Part shown: piece by piece, positions 28,325-36,137 of the stretch
Layout: each line of letters starts with the position of its first letter
How positions within the stretch are numbered: the stretch's first letter is position 1
Source: Verrucomicrobiales bacterium
GTDB taxonomy: Bacteria; Verrucomicrobiota; Verrucomicrobiia; Verrucomicrobiales; V1-33
Direction: 5' to 3'
DNA: 50,782 nucleotides
NCBI GenBank assembly: GCA_947460575.1
Contig: CANHIJ010000014.1
Span: 1-50,782 of the forward strand
Notes under the pieces: model-generated
The model's input: the letters and a program-made list of their open reading frames with translations, nothing else
What the model was told of the DNA's origin: nothing
Database searches by the model: none
Made by a program: the position numbers and the translations under genes

Positions 28325-29560
28325 ATGTCCGCCTCCCCCCCTTCTGACCGCCCCCGCAAAGTCAACGTCCGCACCCCAGAGGTCATGGCCCGCGTCCAGG
28401 CCCAGGTCGAAAACCACTACCGCTCCACCATCGTCGAGCGCCTCCGCCAAAACGGCGGCGTCATCGCCGTCGGCCACACCACCATCCGCCTCGCCCGCCA
28501 ATTCGGCTTCTGCTATGGCGTGGAGCGCGCCATCGACCTCGCCTACGCCGCCCGCAAGGTCTTCGGCGACCGCCGCCTCTTCCTCCTCGGCGAGATCATC
28601 CACAACCCTGAGGTCAACCGCCAACTCAGCGCCATGGATATCCGCATGCTGCACAACCCCCCCACCGAAGCCCAATTCGCCGACCTCCAACCCGACGACA
28701 TCGTCATCATCCCAGCCTTCGGCGCCACCACCGCCGTCATGCAGCGCCTCACGGCCCGCGGCTGCGGCACCGTCGACACCACCTGCGGCGACGTCATGAG
28801 CGTCTGGCGCCGCGTCCGCGAATACGCCCGCCGCGGCCTCACCTCCATCATCCACGGCAAGTCCGCCCACGAAGAAACCCGCGCCACCGCCTCCCGCGCC
28901 CTCGGCGACGACGGCTTAGGCAATTACCTCATCGTCCTCACTCTCGCCGACGCCGAGCGCGTCTGCCACTACATCCGCCACGGCGGCAATAAATACGAAT
29001 TCCTCCAGCAATTCACCGGCGCCCACAGCGACGACTTTGATCCCGACCTCCACCTCCAGCGCATCGGAGTCGCCAACCAGACGACCATGCTCAAAAGCGA
29101 AACCGAGGACCTCCAGGGCCGCCTCCGCCAAGCCATCGTCGACCGCGACGGCAACGCCCTCGCCCTGGAGAATTTCTCCGTCTTCGACACCATCTGCGGC
29201 GCCACCCAAGAGCGCCAAGATGCCCTCTACGCCCTCCTCCAGGAACCCATGGACCTCCTCCTCGTCGTCGGCGGCTACAACTCGTCCAATACCACCCACC
29301 TCGTCGAAATCGCGGAAAAACACCTCCCCACTTTCTTCATTCAAGACTCCTCCTGTCTCAAATCCCTCGAGGAAATTATCCACTTCGACCTCCACGCCAA
29401 GCAGGAACAACCCGGCTACCCCGCCAAATTGCTCGGCGACGGCCCCGTCACCGTCGGCATCACCGCTGGGGCCTCCTGCCCCAATAACCTCATCGAGGAA
29501 ACCGTGCTCCGCCTCTTCGCCCTCCGCGGCATCTCCGAGGACCTCGTCAAGGCGGTCTGA
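28325..29560 (+). CDS. ispH: 4-hydroxy-3-methylbut-2-enyl diphosphate reductase, long form
   Basis: 411 residues, the long cyanobacterial/plastid-like form rather than the roughly 310-residue enterobacterial one. The enzyme reduces HMBPP to IPP and DMAPP, the last step of the MEP isoprenoid pathway, using a 4Fe-4S cluster. The three cluster cysteines are in FGFCYGVERAI, VDTTCGDVM and TAGASCPNN. The long-form signature IIHGKSAHEET is present, with QDSSCLKS and IEETVLRLF near the end. The N-terminal extension (SASPPSDRPRKVNVRTPEV) is polar. The stop codon lies in the first unit of a 10-bp triplet repeat (29551-29580). It converges on fabG. Confidence 0.95.
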   Translation: MSASPPSDRPRKVNVRTPEVMARVQAQVENHYRSTIVERLRQNGGVIAVGHTTIRLARQFGFCYGVERAIDLAYAARKVFGDRRLFLLGEIIHNPEVNRQLSAMDIRMLHNPPTEAQFADLQPDDIVIIPAFGATTAVMQRLTARGCGTVDTTCGDVMSVWRRVREYARRGLTSIIHGKSAHEETRATASRALGDDGLGNYLIVLTLADAERVCHYIRHGGNKYEFLQQFTGAHSDDFDPDLHLQRIGVANQTTMLKSETEDLQGRLRQAIVDRDGNALALENFSVFDTICGATQERQDALYALLQEPMDLLLVVGGYNSSNTTHLVEIAEKHLPTFFIQDSSCLKSLEEIIHFDLHAKQEQPGYPAKLLGDGPVTVGITAGASCPNNLIEETVLRLFALRGISEDLVKAV

Positions 29561-29580
29561 GGCGGTCTGAGACGGTCTGA
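29551..29580. repeat. Three tandem 10-bp units overlapping the ispH stop codon
   Basis: GGCGGTCTGA, GGCGGTCTGA and GACGGTCTGA follow each other exactly. The TGA ending the first unit is the ispH stop; the other two units fill the gap before the convergent fabG stop at 29595. A similar 10-bp triplet sits between comEC and proB at 43401-43430. Confidence 0.95.
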
Positions 29581-29594
29581 GCGCCGCCGCGCCC

Positions 29595-30341
29595 TCACAT
29601 CACCATTCCCCCGTCCACCACCAGCACCTGCCCAGTGATGTAGCGCGCCTCCGCGCTCGCCAAAAACCGGGCCGCCGCCGCAATGTCTTCCACCGTCCCC
29701 ATGCTCCCCAGCGGAATCTTGGACAAAATCCCCACTTTGATGTCGTCGCTCAGCACCTCCGTCATGTCCGTGGCGATAAACCCAGGCGCAATCGCATTCA
29801 CCGTCACCCCGCGCCCCGCAAATTCCCGCGCCAAACTTTTCGTCAGCCCAATCAAACCGGCCTTGCTGGCCGCATAGTTCGCCTGCCCCGCATTGCCCAT
29901 CAGCCCAATGATGCTGGCGATATTGATAATCCGGGCGTCCTTCTGCTTCAAAATCGAGCGCTGGAAGGCCTTCAACATGTGGAAGGCCCCCTTTAAATTG
30001 GTGTCCAATACCGCATCCCAGTCGTCCTCACTCATGCGCAGCACCAAGCCATCCCGCGTCAGCCCCGCATTGTTCACTAAAATGTCCACTTTCCCCAAAT
30101 CCCCCAACACCGCTTTTCCCAGCTCCGCCACCGCCGCCCCGTCGGCCACATCCACCGCATAGGGCCGCGCCGCCCCGGGAAACTGCGCGTTGATCTCCGC
30201 CGCCGCTTTGGACGCATTGCTCTCCGTCCGGCTCACCACCGCCACCTGGGCCCCCGCCGCCGCAAAATTCAAAGCGATAGCTTGGCCAATGCCCCGGCCG
30301 GCTCCAGTGATGACGGCAGATTTTCCAGTGAGGTCGAACAT
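29595..30341 (-). CDS. fabG: 3-oxoacyl-[acyl-carrier-protein] reductase
   Basis: 248 residues from the ATG at 30341, the typical FabG length; the frame continues 23 codons upstream but MFDLTGKSAVITGAGRGIGQ is the family start. It is a short-chain dehydrogenase with the NADP-binding GAGRGIG (13-19), VNNAG (89-93), catalytic Ser 143, Tyr 156 and Lys 160 (YAASK), and the C-terminal ITGQVLVVDGGM. FabG reduces 3-ketoacyl-ACP in fatty acid elongation. It lies 65 bases downstream of the desaturase on the same strand, so a small lipid operon is likely. Another SDR role cannot be fully excluded because no acp or other fab gene is adjacent. Confidence 0.92.
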   Translation of the reverse strand: MFDLTGKSAVITGAGRGIGQAIALNFAAAGAQVAVVSRTESNASKAAAEINAQFPGAARPYAVDVADGAAVAELGKAVLGDLGKVDILVNNAGLTRDGLVLRMSEDDWDAVLDTNLKGAFHMLKAFQRSILKQKDARIINIASIIGLMGNAGQANYAASKAGLIGLTKSLAREFAGRGVTVNAIAPGFIATDMTEVLSDDIKVGILSKIPLGSMGTVEDIAAAARFLASAEARYITGQVLVVDGGMVM

Positions 30342-30406
30342 CTCGCCGTTTCCCACAACCCGACCGCCTGCGCAATCGACAATTCCCTCGCCCGTCCTAC
30401 CCGGCG

Positions 30407-31462
30407 TCAAGCCGGGGCCGCCGAGGAGAGACCCTTGCGCTGGCGCAAGTAGCTGAACCCCACCAGGCGCCGGTTGTCCTCATCCCAAAGCCGCAGCCGC
30501 AAGGTCCGCAGACTCGACAAAATCGTGATCGGCTTCACCGACTGAAAGACCTCGTGCGAATTGTGGCAGGCCTCCAAGTTGTAGTTCGGAATCCGCGGGC
30601 TCAAGTGGTGGATGTGGTGGAACCCAATGTTCCCCGTAAACCACTGCAGCACGCGCGGCAGCTTGTAAAACGAACTCCCCAGCAGCGCCGCACTCGTGTA
30701 GTCCCACTCCGCGTGGTGCTCCCAGTACACGTCCTCATATTGGTGCTGAATGTAAAACATCCACACTCCAAACGCCCCCGCCGACATCGTGATCGGCACC
30801 TGCACCATCAGCCACGCCTTGAATCCCACCAGCCAAATCAAAAAGGCCGCCAAGGCCACCACCGACAGGTTCATCCAGTGCACCGAATTCCGCTCCCGCT
30901 TGCTCGCCGTGCGGTTCGGAATCCGCTGGTACAGCATAAAAATAAAGACCGGCGCGATCAAAAACAACACCACCGGGTTGCGCGCCACCCGATAGGTAAA
31001 CTTCTTCCACCGCGGCGCCGCCACGTACTCCTTGACCGTCATAGTCCAAATGTCCCCCACCCCGCGCCGCTCCAAATCCCCGCACGACGCGTGGTGCAGC
31101 GAGTGCTCCCAGCGCCAGTGAAAATACGGCGTGAATGTCAGCACCCCAGTCACAAATCCCGCCAAATCGTTCAACTTCTTGCTCTTAAAAAAGGATCCGT
31201 GCCCGCAGTCGTGGAAAATAATAAAGATCCGCACCACAAACAGCCCCCCCAATAGTGCCAGTAACAGGGTCACCCAATACGGCCCCCGCAAACTGTACGC
31301 CATTAGCGCCCACACCCCCCAGTACGGAATGATCGAGTTCAACATCTGCCACGCCGCCCGGCTAATCGAGGGACGCTGAAACTTCGCCACCATGGCTTTC
31401 CACTCCGCCACAGTGGGAATCTTTGCGTCGAGGCCAGGGTGCGTCGGAGAGGACTGGGTCAT
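30407..31462 (-). CDS. Membrane fatty acid desaturase
   Basis: 351 residues with four to five membrane helices and the three histidine boxes of the fatty-acid desaturase superfamily: HDCGHGS (His 84 and 88), HSLHH (120-124) and FHHIHHLSPRIPNYNL near residue 285. The last block and the overall length fit bacterial DesA-like acyl-lipid omega desaturases. It would introduce a double bond into membrane lipid acyl chains using O2. It is followed by fabG. No clear Shine-Dalgarno sequence precedes the ATG (CCTCTAGAAA-ATG). Confidence 0.92.
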   Translation of the reverse strand: MTQSSPTHPGLDAKIPTVAEWKAMVAKFQRPSISRAAWQMLNSIIPYWGVWALMAYSLRGPYWVTLLLALLGGLFVVRIFIIFHDCGHGSFFKSKKLNDLAGFVTGVLTFTPYFHWRWEHSLHHASCGDLERRGVGDIWTMTVKEYVAAPRWKKFTYRVARNPVVLFLIAPVFIFMLYQRIPNRTASKRERNSVHWMNLSVVALAAFLIWLVGFKAWLMVQVPITMSAGAFGVWMFYIQHQYEDVYWEHHAEWDYTSAALLGSSFYKLPRVLQWFTGNIGFHHIHHLSPRIPNYNLEACHNSHEVFQSVKPITILSSLRTLRLRLWDEDNRRLVGFSYLRQRKGLSSAAPA

Positions 31463-31935
31463 TTTCTAGAGGTATTTAGCCGTTGCTGCGGTGATGGTAA
31501 CGTATGGCACGGAATTTCAGATCGGCAATAAAAGCGCGGAACCAGGCAATTTCCAGCCTGAAAATAGATCTATCGCCCGAGCCCCTACCCCGGGCTTCCG
31601 CCCCGCCCCGCCCAAAGTAAGCGAGCCGCCCGGCCCCTTTGTCTGCCTTTTTCCCCTCTGCCCGCGCCCCCAGCCCGCCCCCAAAGCTTTTTTCCATTAA
31701 TTCCCCGCTAAGCTTCCCATTTTAACCTTGCTTTCAGGGGGGCGAGGCCAAAGATGCCCCTCCGCTCTCTCTTCCCGTTCCCTTTTGCGTGGCTTTTTCG
31801 TCACCCTCCTCCCGCCCCTCCCCGCGCTCCATGCCCCTGCCCGCCGCTTCGCCCGACCCTCCCCACAGTCTCCCCGAGGCCCCCGCCCCCTCCGGCCGAC
31901 AACCCCTCGGCCCCAGCCGCAAGGGCGCCAAGGAC
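31463..31935. other. Divergent intergenic region, no gene seen
   Basis: 473 bases between the minus-strand desaturase and the plus-strand VTC gene. It should hold the promoters for both directions, but no pair of hexamers is convincing. A small inverted repeat CAGGC-N8-GCCTG lies at 31543-31560. The frames open here are short, compositionally simple and not gene-like. In-frame ATGs at 31789 and 31831 could extend the VTC protein upstream. Confidence 0.5.
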
Positions 31936-32745
31936 ATGGTCATCGAGCGCTTCGAACAAAAATTTATCATCCACCCGCGCCTCGTCCCCCAAATCCGCCA
32001 CTACCTCGAGCCCTTCGTGGTCCCCGACCCCAATGGCAAAGGCGATATCCCCGAATACATCACCACCACCCTCCAGCTGGACCGCCCCACCATGGACCTC
32101 GCCCTCGCCAAGGAACGCAAGTCCTTCGCTCGCTTCAAACTCCGCATCCGCACTTACGGCACCGACAGCAATCCCAAAAATCCCGTCTTCTTCGAACTCA
32201 AACGCAAAGTCGGCCTCGTCATCATCAAAAGCCGCGCCCGCATGTCCCGCGCCAAGTACGGCCCCACCATCGTCCCCCACCCCGAGACCGCTCCCATGCT
32301 CAAGTCTCCCAAGGAAAATAACAACCTCCTCGAGTTCTGCCGCATCGCCAACACCATCGGCGCCAGCCCTAAAATGCTCATCCGCTACATCCGCGAAAGC
32401 TACTTCGGCGCCAACGACGACTACGCCCGCATCACCTTCGACCGCCGCGTCAGCTACCGCCCCACCCGCCAATGGGAATTGCCCGGCGAAGAAGTCGCCG
32501 ACTTCAAATACTGGCGCCCCATGGACACCCAAACCGGCCTCCGCAGGCCCTACGCCGGCTACATCTTCGAACTCAAAGCCATGCGCGACACTCCCACCTG
32601 GATGATGGAACTCGTCCGCCGCTTCAACCTCAACAACACCGGCTTCTGCAAATACGCCGTCGCCTGGCGCCTCGAAACCCTCTTCCGCGGCTTCACCTAC
32701 GCTGATGGCAGCGAAAATACCACCCTGACCCCCAACTGGATCTAA
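31936..32745 (+). CDS. VTC-domain protein, polyphosphate polymerase-like
   Basis: 269 residues from the ATG at 31936, directly before the conserved domain (IERFEQKFIIHP). In-frame ATGs at 31789 and 31831 would add a proline-rich tail that looks unstructured. The VTC tunnel-fold domain is recognisable by its alternating basic strands: FARFKLRIRTYG, VFFELKRKVGLVIIKSRARM, MLIRYIRESYFG, RITFDRRVSYRP and the late GYIFELKAM. In yeast Vtc4 this fold makes polyphosphate from ATP; bacterial members occur beside DUF4956 and CotH genes. The basic residues that line the tunnel are present. DUF4956 follows in this cluster. Confidence 0.88.
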   Translation: MVIERFEQKFIIHPRLVPQIRHYLEPFVVPDPNGKGDIPEYITTTLQLDRPTMDLALAKERKSFARFKLRIRTYGTDSNPKNPVFFELKRKVGLVIIKSRARMSRAKYGPTIVPHPETAPMLKSPKENNNLLEFCRIANTIGASPKMLIRYIRESYFGANDDYARITFDRRVSYRPTRQWELPGEEVADFKYWRPMDTQTGLRRPYAGYIFELKAMRDTPTWMMELVRRFNLNNTGFCKYAVAWRLETLFRGFTYADGSENTTLTPNWI

Positions 32746-32809
32746 CCCCCAGCTCCCGCTAAGCCTTTCCCCGCCCCCTCCCCTCCTATTTCCATTGCAT
32801 CGGGGGGCG

Positions 32810-32826
32810 ATTCAGCCACACTGAAT
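32810..32826. repeat. Small inverted repeat between the VTC and DUF4956 genes
   Basis: ATTCAG (32810-32815) and CTGAAT (32821-32826) are perfect arms around CCACA, 51 bases ahead of the DUF4956 start. There is no T-run after it, so it is not a standard terminator; it could be an operator or an RNA processing hairpin. Confidence 0.4.
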
Positions 32827-32876
32827 TCCTCTTTTCCAGGCCCCCCGCCCCCCTCCTGCCCCCGCGACCGCGCCCC

Positions 32877-33584
32877 ATGAACCAAAACCTAAGTCAGCAG
32901 ACCGCTCCCCTTTTTGATGCCCTCGGTGCCAGCCGCACCCTGGAGGCCATGGAGATTTTTAATGCCCTCTGCATCTCCTTCGTCCTGTCGATGATCATCG
33001 CCAACGTCTACCGCTGGACCCATCAGGGCTTCAGCTACCAGCGCTCCTTCATCCACACCCTCGTCCTGGTCTGCATCGTCATCGCCATCATGATCATGGC
33101 CATCGGCAACAATATGGCCCGCGGCCTCGGCATCCTCGGCGCCATGGCCTTCGTCCGCTTCCGCACCCCCATCCGCGACCCCCGCGACATCATCTTTATC
33201 TTCTGCTCCCTCGCCGTCGGCGTCTCCTGCGGCGCCCAAGTCTTTATGGTCGCCATCCTCGGCACCCTCTTCTTTGCCGCCACCGCCATCTTCCTCGCCT
33301 GGTCTCCCTTCGCCAGTCGCCGCGAATTCGAAGGCCTCCTCCGCTTCATGCTCCCCGCCGAATCCCGCGCCCAGGCCGCCCTCCCCGCCATCTTCGGCCA
33401 ATACTGCACCACCGCAGAAATGATCGCCACCCGCGAGGCCATCCAAGGCGAAGTCCTGGAGTACGCCTACCAAGTCCGCCTCATCGACCCCTCCTACAAA
33501 GTCGACCTCGTCGACGCCATCGCCAAACTCCCCGACGCCAGCGAGGTCTCCCTGGTCATGCAGCGCACCACTGTGGAAATCTAA
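32877..33584 (+). CDS. DUF4956 integral membrane protein
   Basis: 235 residues. Four hydrophobic segments are visible near 27-45, 57-78, 80-98 and 105-135, followed by a cytoplasmic-looking C-terminal domain. The signature GLGILGAMAFVRFRTPIRDPRDI between the helices is the conserved core of DUF4956. The family has no known biochemistry but is regularly encoded next to VTC-domain proteins, as here, so a role in membrane-coupled polyphosphate handling is reasonable inference. The HlyD-like gene starts 32 bases downstream. Confidence 0.9.
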   Translation: MNQNLSQQTAPLFDALGASRTLEAMEIFNALCISFVLSMIIANVYRWTHQGFSYQRSFIHTLVLVCIVIAIMIMAIGNNMARGLGILGAMAFVRFRTPIRDPRDIIFIFCSLAVGVSCGAQVFMVAILGTLFFAATAIFLAWSPFASRREFEGLLRFMLPAESRAQAALPAIFGQYCTTAEMIATREAIQGEVLEYAYQVRLIDPSYKVDLVDAIAKLPDASEVSLVMQRTTVEI

Positions 33585-33616
33585 TCCACCCCGCCTCCTA
33601 GCTAGCCTCTTTTGCC

Positions 33617-34837
33617 ATGAGCGAATTCCATCCCAACCGTCAGGGTGCCGTCAAAACTAAGCTCGGCCTCACCCGCCGACGCCTCCTCGAATCCTGGCCC
33701 CTCCTCGTTTGGGTCGGCATCGCCCTCCTCGCCTCCTGGGGCTACACCCGCGGCCGCGTCTTCTCCCGCATGAACGGAGCCGTCGACGTCTACCAAGAAA
33801 ATATTTCCCCCATCGAAGAAGGCCGCGTCACCAAAATCCTCGTCAAACGCGGCGACTTCGTCTCCCCCAACCAAGTCATCGCCAGCATGGACGCCAGCCT
33901 CTACGAGCGCGAACTCCTCGGCATGCTCCGCGGCGTCGCCGCCAACCGCTACGAGGAAATCTCCCGCCTGGAACGCCAACAACTCGACCTCGAAGCCGAA
34001 CTCCGCAAACTCGAGATCACCGACGCCGGCGACAAGGCCCGCCTCACCGAACTCATCGCCGCCCGCGAACGCCTCCTCAAATCCAGCGGCGTCGGCAACC
34101 CCGCCGCTTCCAAAATCCTCGGCCTCGGCCCCCTCGCCGCTCTCGCCACCGACAAAATCGACAACCTCAACGCCGATATCGCCGAACTCCAAGGCAGCCA
34201 GGCCGCCGCCGCCCAAAGCATCGGCGAAGTCAAAAATTCCCTCGCCAAACTCACCGCCCAAATCTCCCGCACCCGCACCCAGGCCCTCGCCACCGCCAGC
34301 GCCAAAGCCTCCACCCTCAGCGAAGAAATCCTCGCCGGCCTTCAGCCCGACGAACAAAAGGAAGTCAACGAACTCCTCAGCCAAATCGAACTCTGCTCCC
34401 TCCGCTCCACCCGCGGCGGCACCGTCGACCGCCTCGAAAAAGAAGAAGGCGAATTCGTCGCCAAAGGCGAAGCCGTCATGCGCGTCGTCGCCGAACCCGA
34501 CCAAATCGTCGCCTTCCTCCCCCAAGACCAAACCTCCCAACTCCACGTCGGCGACACCGTCTGGATCACCCCCGCCCTCGACCGCGCCCACGTCTTCGAG
34601 TCCACCGTCACCGCCATCTCCCCCCGCATCAACAACCTCGCCGACGCCACCAGCCCCCTCCCCAACCGCCGCCTCTACGGCCGCGACGTCCTCTGCCGGT
34701 TCCCCAAAGCGGCCCTCCCCCCCACCCCTGGCCAACCCGGCCTCCTCGTGCCCGGCCAAACCGTCACCGTCCACATCAGCAAACCAGGTGAAATCCCTCT
34801 GATGAATCGTATCTTCCACAATGATGATTCCAATTAA
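33617..34837 (+). CDS. HlyD-family membrane fusion/adaptor-like protein
   Basis: 406 residues. One transmembrane helix (about 29-45) follows a basic N-terminus. Then comes the first half of a biotinyl-lipoyl domain (ISPIEEGRVTKILVKRGDFVSPNQVIASMD), a long alpha-hairpin coiled coil (about 95-265, rich in Glu/Lys/Arg/Leu), the second lipoyl half (LRSTRGGTVDRLEKEEGEFVAKGEAVMRVV) and a beta-barrel part with DTVWITPAL. This is the layout of periplasmic adaptors, but no ABC transporter, RND pump or TolC gene is adjacent; its neighbours are DUF4956 and RlpA. It may therefore adapt DUF4956 or a remote pump. Its end overlaps rlpA by 17 bases. Confidence 0.85.
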   Translation: MSEFHPNRQGAVKTKLGLTRRRLLESWPLLVWVGIALLASWGYTRGRVFSRMNGAVDVYQENISPIEEGRVTKILVKRGDFVSPNQVIASMDASLYERELLGMLRGVAANRYEEISRLERQQLDLEAELRKLEITDAGDKARLTELIAARERLLKSSGVGNPAASKILGLGPLAALATDKIDNLNADIAELQGSQAAAAQSIGEVKNSLAKLTAQISRTRTQALATASAKASTLSEEILAGLQPDEQKEVNELLSQIELCSLRSTRGGTVDRLEKEEGEFVAKGEAVMRVVAEPDQIVAFLPQDQTSQLHVGDTVWITPALDRAHVFESTVTAISPRINNLADATSPLPNRRLYGRDVLCRFPKAALPPTPGQPGLLVPGQTVTVHISKPGEIPLMNRIFHNDDSN

Positions 34838-35219
34838 GGGTTCGCCCCTTTCAGCCTGCCTCCTCCTCTTCCTCGCCTCCCAGGCCCTCTCCAGCGCCGC
34901 CCGCCCCGCTCCCGCTGGGAAAACCGAGTTCGGCCTCGCCTCGGTCTACCACGACCGCCGCACCGCCAGCGGGGAACCCTTCCTCCCCCACCGCTACACT
35001 GGGGCCCACCGCACTCTCCCTTTCGGTTCTTACGTCCGCGTCACCGCCCCCCGCACTGGCCGCAGCACCATTGTCCGCATCAACGACCGCGGCCCCTTCG
35101 TCAAAGGCCGTATCATCGACCTCAGCCCCGCCGCCGCCGCCAGCCTCGGCCTCACTAAAAAACTCGGCACCACCCGCGTAGAGGTCCTCCACCTCCCCGC
35201 CAAAGCTCCCAAAAGCTAG
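34821..35219 (+). CDS. rlpA: RlpA-like septal ring lytic transglycosylase / DPBB protein
   Basis: 132 residues with a Sec signal (about 1-26) and then a single double-psi beta-barrel: GLASVYHDRRTASGEPF, AHRTLPFGSYVRVTAP, IVRINDRGPFVKGRIIDLS and AAASLGL. The INDRGPF Asp and the AHRTLPFG His region are conserved in RlpA. In Pseudomonas RlpA cleaves peptidoglycan strands lacking stem peptides during septation. There is no SPOR domain, so this is the short form; the usual WYG after GxAS is VYH here. Its start lies inside the HlyD-like gene, indicating translational coupling. Confidence 0.88.
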   Translation: MMIPIKGSPLSACLLLFLASQALSSAARPAPAGKTEFGLASVYHDRRTASGEPFLPHRYTGAHRTLPFGSYVRVTAPRTGRSTIVRINDRGPFVKGRIIDLSPAAAASLGLTKKLGTTRVEVLHLPAKAPKS

Positions 35220-35231
35220 GCCCGCCGCCCC

Positions 35232-36137
35232 ATGAGCGCTTCCGCCCCTCCCCTCCTCGGCGCCATCGAAGCCGGCGGCACCAAGTTCATCCTCGCCCTC
35301 GGCACCAGCCCCCTCGACCTCAAAGACTCTACCCGCCTCCCCACCACCTCCCCAGAGGAAACCCTCGCCGCCACCATCGCCTGGTTTCGCGCCGCCCAAC
35401 TCCGCCACGGCCCCCTCGCCGCCCTCGGCGTCGGCACCTTCGGCCCCGCCGGACTCCACCCCGGCCAGCCCGACTTCGGCTTCATCACCACGACCCCCAA
35501 ACCAGGCTGGGCCCACTGCGATCTCCTCGGCCCCCTCCGCGCCGCTTTCCCCATCCCCCTCGGCTTCGACACCGACGTCAACGCCGCCGCCCTCGGCGAG
35601 TGGACGTGGGGCGCTGGCCGCGGCCTCGACTCCCTCGCCTATGTCACCGTCGGCACCGGCATCGGCGGCGGCGCCATCCTCCACGGCCGCCCCCTCCACG
35701 GTCTCCTCCACCCCGAAATCGGCCACCTCCGCATCCCCGTCCCCTCCGACGGCTTTCCCGGCATCTGCCCCTGGCATGGCAATTGCCTCGAAGGCCTCGC
35801 CAGCGGCCCCGCCCTCGCCGCCCGCTGGGGCCAAGCCCCCGAGTCCCTCCCCCCCGATCACCCCGCCTGGGATGCCGAAGCCGCCCACCTCGCCGCCGCC
35901 GCCCTCAATATCCTCCTCACCCTCTCCCCCCACCGCCTCGTCCTCGGCGGCGGCGTCCTCCAAAACGAGCACCTCCTCCCCAAAGTCCGCCAGCACCTCG
36001 CCGCCCTCCTCAACGGCTACCTCGTCCACCCCACTCTCGGCCCCGACCTCACCTCCTGGCTCGTCGCCCCCCACTTGGGAACCCACTCCGGCATCGCCGG
36101 TGCCCTCGCCCTCGCCGCTCAGGCCCTCCTATCTTGA
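35232..36137 (+). CDS. ROK-family sugar kinase (fructokinase-like)
   Basis: 301 residues. The N-terminal phosphate-binding motif is LLGAIEAGGTKFILALG. Other family blocks are ALGVGTFGPAG, LGFDTDVNAAALGEWTWGAGRG, YVTVGTGIGGGAI, and HPEIGHLRIP followed by GICPWHGNCLEGLASGPA, which carries the His/Cys zinc site of ROK kinases. The EAGGTKF start and the GICPWHGNCLEG form favour bacterial fructokinases of the ScrK/GmuE type over glucokinase. It phosphorylates a hexose with ATP in the cytoplasm. It starts 12 bases after rlpA and its stop overlaps the convergent ATPase gene by 9 bases. Confidence 0.9.
   Translation: MSASAPPLLGAIEAGGTKFILALGTSPLDLKDSTRLPTTSPEETLAATIAWFRAAQLRHGPLAALGVGTFGPAGLHPGQPDFGFITTTPKPGWAHCDLLGPLRAAFPIPLGFDTDVNAAALGEWTWGAGRGLDSLAYVTVGTGIGGGAILHGRPLHGLLHPEIGHLRIPVPSDGFPGICPWHGNCLEGLASGPALAARWGQAPESLPPDHPAWDAEAAHLAAAALNILLTLSPHRLVLGGGVLQNEHLLPKVRQHLAALLNGYLVHPTLGPDLTSWLVAPHLGTHSGIAGALALAAQALLS

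Noticed and set aside
31476..31700. Overlapping open frames of about 70 codons on both strands between the desaturase and VTC genes
   Set aside because: Short, of simple composition (Gly/Arg or Pro-rich), no recognisable start context and no family resemblance.
36129..36137. The 9-base overlap of the ROK kinase and MgtA genes as evidence of a frameshift or fusion
   Set aside because: Both proteins end at normal family positions; it is a simple tail-to-tail overlap of convergent genes.
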